A stretch of DNA of 9,174 bases from an uncultured Christensenella sp. (GTDB lineage: Bacteria; Bacillota; Clostridia; Christensenellales; Borkfalkiaceae). Where the stretch lies: NCBI GenBank assembly GCA_910586365.1, contig CAJUGP010000017.1, positions 33,194-42,367 of the forward strand, given 5' to 3'. The first letter of the stretch is position 1. Each line of letters opens with the position of its first letter. Made by a program: the position numbers and the translations under genes. Under the pieces are notes generated by a model. The model worked only from the letters and a program-made list of their open reading frames with translations. It searched no databases and was not told where the DNA came from. This document shows, piece after piece, positions 6,856-9,174 of this stretch.

Positions 6856-7468
6856 TTTTGAACTCCTCCAAAATTTTTACGATATCTGTATAATAGTCAT
6901 TATGCGCAAACTCGCGTTCGCCGCTTTGCACCTTCCGCAACAGCATGGCGCAAAACGCGCCGTCCTCTTTCGTCGCCCCTTCGATCGCAAGCGTCACGAC
7001 GGGATTGCCTGCGGGAAACGCGGCCTCGGTGTGCAGGATCGCAAACTCGCACACCTTTTCTTTTTCCTCCGCGGTTTTGGCTAAACGGTATTTCGCCCGC
7101 GCGCCGCGCCCGTAAACGTAATCCTCGTATTTGTACTGCGGCGTATCCGCCGACATTTGCGCGTCGCGTTCCGAGCAGTACGTTTTGAAATCCTTGTGCG
7201 CGATCAGCCCCTCGAAACGGCTGTCCGCCTTGCGCGCGCCGCCCCGTTCCGCCGCAATCTCAAAAGAACGGGCGAGATACTCGATATCGCCCGAACGTTC
7301 GTATTCCTGATATGCGTAATCGCCGCTCAGCGTGTAAAGACCGAGGTTCGCCGCAAATTTCGACATTTCGTAAGGCACGCACAGCGAGAGCACGCCGAAA
7401 AGCGAGAGCAGCAGGATCAAGCATACTCCGAGCGTAATGAATGAAGTTTTTACGACTAATTTCCGCAT
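6848..7468 (-). CDS. Membrane-anchored helical protein of unknown function, coupled to guaB
   Basis: I do not recognise a family for this 206-aa product. The N-terminus MRKLVVK is followed by one hydrophobic segment (about residues 9-30, FITLGVCLILLLSLFGVLSL). This suggests a single membrane anchor or uncleaved signal, with the rest outside the membrane. Residues 50-90 (YAYQEYERSGDIEYLARSFEIAAERG) look like a TPR- or Sel1-like helical pair; the remainder is charged and helix-prone. It is first in the operon, about 36 nt after the predicted transcription start, with only a weak ribosome site (GGGG, 11 nt away). Its last codons supply GGAGGAG for guaB, and its TAA lies inside guaB (GTGAGTAA). 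The ORF has a typical anchor sequence, fits the operon and has a promoter, so I take it as real. Its function could be unrelated to purines. Confidence 0.8.
   Translation of the reverse strand: MRKLVVKTSFITLGVCLILLLSLFGVLSLCVPYEMSKFAANLGLYTLSGDYAYQEYERSGDIEYLARSFEIAAERGGARKADSRFEGLIAHKDFKTYCSERDAQMSADTPQYKYEDYVYGRGARAKYRLAKTAEEKEKVCEFAILHTEAAFPAGNPVVTLAIEGATKEDGAFCAMLLRKVQSGEREFAHNDYYTDIVKILEEFKSE
6863..6869 (-). promoter_or_regulatory. Ribosome-binding site deciding the GTG start of guaB
   Basis: GGAGGAG on the minus strand lies 7 nt before the GTG at 6853-6855, within the last codons of the upstream membrane protein gene. It supports GTG as the guaB start (MSKIVKEG) and supports translational coupling of the two genes. 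Confidence 0.85.
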
Positions 7469-7593
7469 GTCTATGAAAACCCCGCGCCCGCTCCCGTGAA
7501 TATTTTATACATTTTAACACACCCGCAAAAAAAAAGCAACCGTATGAAACAAAAAAGTCATGAATTAAAACGCAATTTCATAAACATAGAAAC
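7469..7593. other. Divergent intergenic region
   Basis: This stretch separates the minus-strand guanine operon from the plus-strand lipoprotein gene. It holds the candidate operon promoter described at 7511-7539. For the plus-strand gene I see no convincing -35/-10 pair and no clear ribosome site before the ATG at 7594, only A-rich sequence. No riboswitch or terminator is evident. Confidence 0.6.
7511..7539 (-). promoter_or_regulatory. Candidate promoter of the guaB-guaA operon
   Basis: On the minus strand, TTGCTT (7534-7539), a 17-bp spacer and TAAAAT (7511-7516) are followed about 43 nt later by the first ATG. The spacer ends in TGT, so this is an extended -10. The -35 hexamer, spacing and TG extension match those of the topoisomerase promoter at 1745-1773, which strengthens the call. 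The short leader (about 7504 down to 7469) shows no purine riboswitch. Confidence 0.65.
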
Positions 7594-8250
7594 ATGAAAA
7601 AACGGCGTATTCTCATCTTACTTCCTCTTTTGTTGCTTCCCATGCTTGCAGGGTGCGGCAAACGCGATTATTACCGCTACGTTTCCGAAATCAAATCGGA
7701 TATCTTCTACGCACAAGCCGAAAATTTCAGCGTCACGCTCGCGTGCGTCGAACGCGAATATCCGTACGTTTCCGACGGCATTCCCTGCCCTCTCACGCGC
7801 GTGGTGGAAATCTCGCTGACGGGAGAGCTTGCTCCCGCAACCTGCGAAGTGTACGTTACGGGCGACATGCAGATCGGCGGAGAAATGAGCTTCCGCACGT
7901 ACGCGGGCGATTTTTTCTTTTCGCAGAGCGTGGAAACCTTTTACGAAAACAGCGTTTCGCTGCGCGTTATCACAGACGGAGCGGAAACCGAACTGACGGC
8001 GACTTCCGTCAAAACGCCCGACACCCTCTCCGCGCGGGACGCGCTGAACTGCGTCTTGAAAGCCGAAAAGGAGCAAATCGACGCCATGACGGGAAGCGAC
8101 GGGTTTGCGGGCGAATTTTACGTGCGTTTGCTGCGGCGGGAAAGCAATTATTATTACGTGGGCATCATCGATCGGGACGGCGGCACGCTCTCCCTCTTGC
8201 TCGACGCGGAAACGGGCGACGTGTTGGCGCGCAGGAAAACGCAGGGCTGA
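7594..8250 (+). CDS. Predicted lipoprotein of unknown function
   Basis: The 218-aa product begins with a clear type II signal: basic KKRR, a Leu-rich core, and the lipobox LAGC with Cys21, so it should be lipid-anchored on the outer face of the membrane. The mature part alternates short beta-prone stretches (VTLACVEREYPYV, VVEISLTG, CEVYVTGDMQI). Near the C-terminus, YYYVGIIDRDGGTLSLLLDAETGDVLARR has the shape of a PepSY-like beta hairpin ending in DAETGDVL, but this is a resemblance only. It is transcribed away from the guaB operon. There is no good Shine-Dalgarno before the ATG, yet the signal peptide fits this start exactly. A hairpin with a T tract lies 41 nt after the stop. I prefer it to the long opposite-strand frame, which has no signal or recognisable motif. 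Confidence 0.85.
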   Translation: MKKRRILILLPLLLLPMLAGCGKRDYYRYVSEIKSDIFYAQAENFSVTLACVEREYPYVSDGIPCPLTRVVEISLTGELAPATCEVYVTGDMQIGGEMSFRTYAGDFFFSQSVETFYENSVSLRVITDGAETELTATSVKTPDTLSARDALNCVLKAEKEQIDAMTGSDGFAGEFYVRLLRRESNYYYVGIIDRDGGTLSLLLDAETGDVLARRKTQG

Positions 8251-8261
8251 CGCGCCCGTTC

Positions 8262-8290
8262 TTGACAAATCACAATTTTTAACGTATAAT
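8262..8290 (+). promoter_or_regulatory. Perfect-consensus sigma-A promoter before the YiiX-like gene
   Basis: TTGACA (8262-8267), a 17-bp spacer and TATAAT (8285-8290) match the housekeeping consensus at all twelve positions with optimal spacing. Transcription would begin near 8297, inside the left arm of the hairpin at 8291-8320, leaving a leader of about 26 nt before the ATG at 8323. Confidence 0.88.
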
Positions 8291-8320
8291 AAAAACCGTT
8301 CCGCAATCGGAACGGTTTTT
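8291..8320 (+). terminator. 13-bp hairpin with T tract: terminator of the lipoprotein gene or leader attenuator
   Basis: AAAAACCGTTCCG (8291-8303) pairs perfectly with CGGAACGGTTTTT (8308-8320) around the loop CAAT, and T continues to 8322. It has the form of an intrinsic terminator for transcripts from the upstream lipoprotein gene, and its A/T symmetry could let it work in both directions. It also occupies the whole predicted leader of the downstream gene, ending 2 nt before its ATG. Confidence 0.75.
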
Positions 8321-8322
8321 TT

Positions 8323-9132
8323 ATGAAACACGACACCGTAAACAATTCAAAAAAAGCGCTGAGAATTTGCTATATTCTGCTCGCCGTCTTTGTCTTTTTC
8401 GCCGCTTTCGTGACGGCGCTCGTCGCCGCCAACGTCGCGTGCGAACGCTTTGCGCATATCCGCCCCTCTTACGGGCGGGAAGAAATCGTTCCCATTCTCG
8501 CCAAAGACGAAAAAACGGAGGCGGAGTACGGCGTTCTTTACCGCCAGACGGGACTTTCCGCACAGGGGATATCGCGGCTCGAACGCAGTTACACAAACAA
8601 AGACGAGTTTCTCCGAGCGGCGCTCGCCTATCAAGACGCGCTTTTCGACGACTACGATTTTTCGCATGAAGTAATCGGACCCGTATCCTCGCGCGACGTA
8701 TTGACGCAAAACGGCGTTTCGCGCTATGCTCCCCTTTGTCCGCTCGAAAACGGCGATATTCTTGTTTCTTCTTCCTGCCATACCTTCGGCTGGCGGCACG
8801 GACATGCCGCGCTCGTGATCGACGCGCAAAGCGGCAGCGTGCTCGAATCGGTGACGGTCGGGGTGAACAGTTCGATCACCTACGACGGCGCGGAATGGTT
8901 CCAATCCTGCGCTTCTTTCCTGCTTTTACGCCTGAAAGACGATTACCGCGATCGGATCGACCCCGCCCAAGTAGCCGTTTCCGCCGTCAAAACGCTGAAC
9001 GATATTCCTTATTCGCTCACGGTCGGAATATTCGGGAAGAAAGATCAGGGCGAACGCCCGCGGGTAACGCATTGCAGCCATCTCGTTTGGCAGGCTTACA
9101 AAAATTTCGGGATCGACCTTGACGCAAACGGC
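8323..9132 (+). CDS. Membrane-anchored permuted papain-like hydrolase (YiiX/YycO, C92-type), 3' end missing
   Basis: The native sequence gives 270 residues, then runs in frame into adapter with no stop. Residues 12-41 form one membrane segment (LRICYILLAVFVFFAAFVTALVAA); the rest should lie outside. The domain order is that of circularly permuted NlpC/P60-like enzymes. First comes ENGDILVSSS and the catalytic-type His in HGHAALVID (His159/His161); about 90 residues later comes the nucleophile motif THCSHLVWQAYKNFGIDLD (Cys251). Relatives act as amidases or peptidases, often on cell-wall or lipid substrates; the substrate here is unknown. The start ATG follows an in-frame stop at 8290-8292 and gives a basic residue plus anchor N-terminus, but there is no Shine-Dalgarno: the leader is a hairpin. 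By the Cys motif position, only a short C-terminal part is likely missing. Confidence 0.82.
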
Positions 9133-9174
9133 AGATCGGAAGAGCACACGTCTGAACTCCAGTCACGAATTCGT
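9133..9174 (+). other. Illumina TruSeq adapter and index at contig end (artefact)
   Basis: From 9133 the sequence reads AGATCGGAAGAGC and continues to CTCCAGTCAC at 9166, the 34-base TruSeq read-1 adapter without mismatch as I know it. The final 8 bases, GAATTCGT, match the index I remember as TruSeq HT D706. Native DNA therefore ends at 9132 or 9133. The 14 codons read through this stretch are not part of the protein. Confidence 0.96.

Noticed and set aside
5347..6861. Open frame of 504 codons on the plus strand opposite guaB
   Set aside because: It mirrors guaB, is rich in Arg, His and Ala as GC-rich antisense frames are, starts inside the repeat element, and has no recognisable motif or ribosome site.
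7469..7593. Purine (guanine) riboswitch before the guanine operon
   Set aside because: The predicted leader is only about 36 nt, and neither the conserved junction sequences nor the loop sequences of purine riboswitches are visible on either strand.
7618..8331. Minus-strand 237-codon open frame opposite the lipoprotein gene
   Set aside because: It has no signal, motif or ribosome site, and it runs through the promoter and hairpin at 8262-8320. The plus-strand frame has a clear lipobox signal peptide.
1..9174. CRISPR arrays, tRNA or rRNA genes, insertion sequences
   Set aside because: No regularly spaced direct repeats, cloverleaf-type sequence, rRNA stretch or transposase frame was seen anywhere in the window.

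Overview
The window looks like a contig end from a Gram-positive, Firmicutes/Clostridia-type bacterium, probably from a metagenome or draft assembly. The evidence is strong AGGAGG-type ribosome sites, sigma-A-like promoters, a lipobox lipoprotein and generally GC-rich genes. The exact lineage cannot be fixed from this stretch. The last 42 bases are not biological: they match the Illumina TruSeq adapter followed by an 8-base index.

Positions 1-1695 (minus strand) hold the first 565 codons of a type IIA topoisomerase B subunit (GyrB/ParE family), cut by the window edge. It has its own near-consensus promoter at 1745-1773. Upstream of that promoter, at 1811-1842, is the intrinsic terminator of the next minus-strand operon.

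Positions 1862-7468 (minus strand) form one probable operon of five genes, read from high to low coordinates. They are a small membrane-anchored helical protein of unknown function, guaB (IMP dehydrogenase), full-length guaA (GMP synthase), a second GuaA-like gene with only the ATP-pyrophosphatase and dimerization domains, and an AT-rich NYN (PIN-like)/OST-HTH protein. A candidate extended -10 promoter lies at 7511-7539. GuaB converts IMP to XMP and GuaA converts XMP to GMP, so the core is the guanine nucleotide branch. The unknown protein overlaps guaB by 8 nt and carries guaB's ribosome site. A dispersed-repeat-like palindrome lies between guaB and guaA.

Positions 7594-9132 (plus strand, divergent) hold a short lipoprotein of unknown function, then a perfect TTGACA-17-TATAAT promoter that runs into a 13-bp hairpin with a T tract. 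Directly after it starts a membrane-anchored permuted papain-like (YiiX/YycO, C92-type) hydrolase, which is open to the adapter.

The points most worth a second look are the tandem GMP synthase paralogs with opposite motif deviations, the NYN/OST-HTH gene at the operon tail, the promoter-hairpin-ATG arrangement, and the adapter at the contig end.
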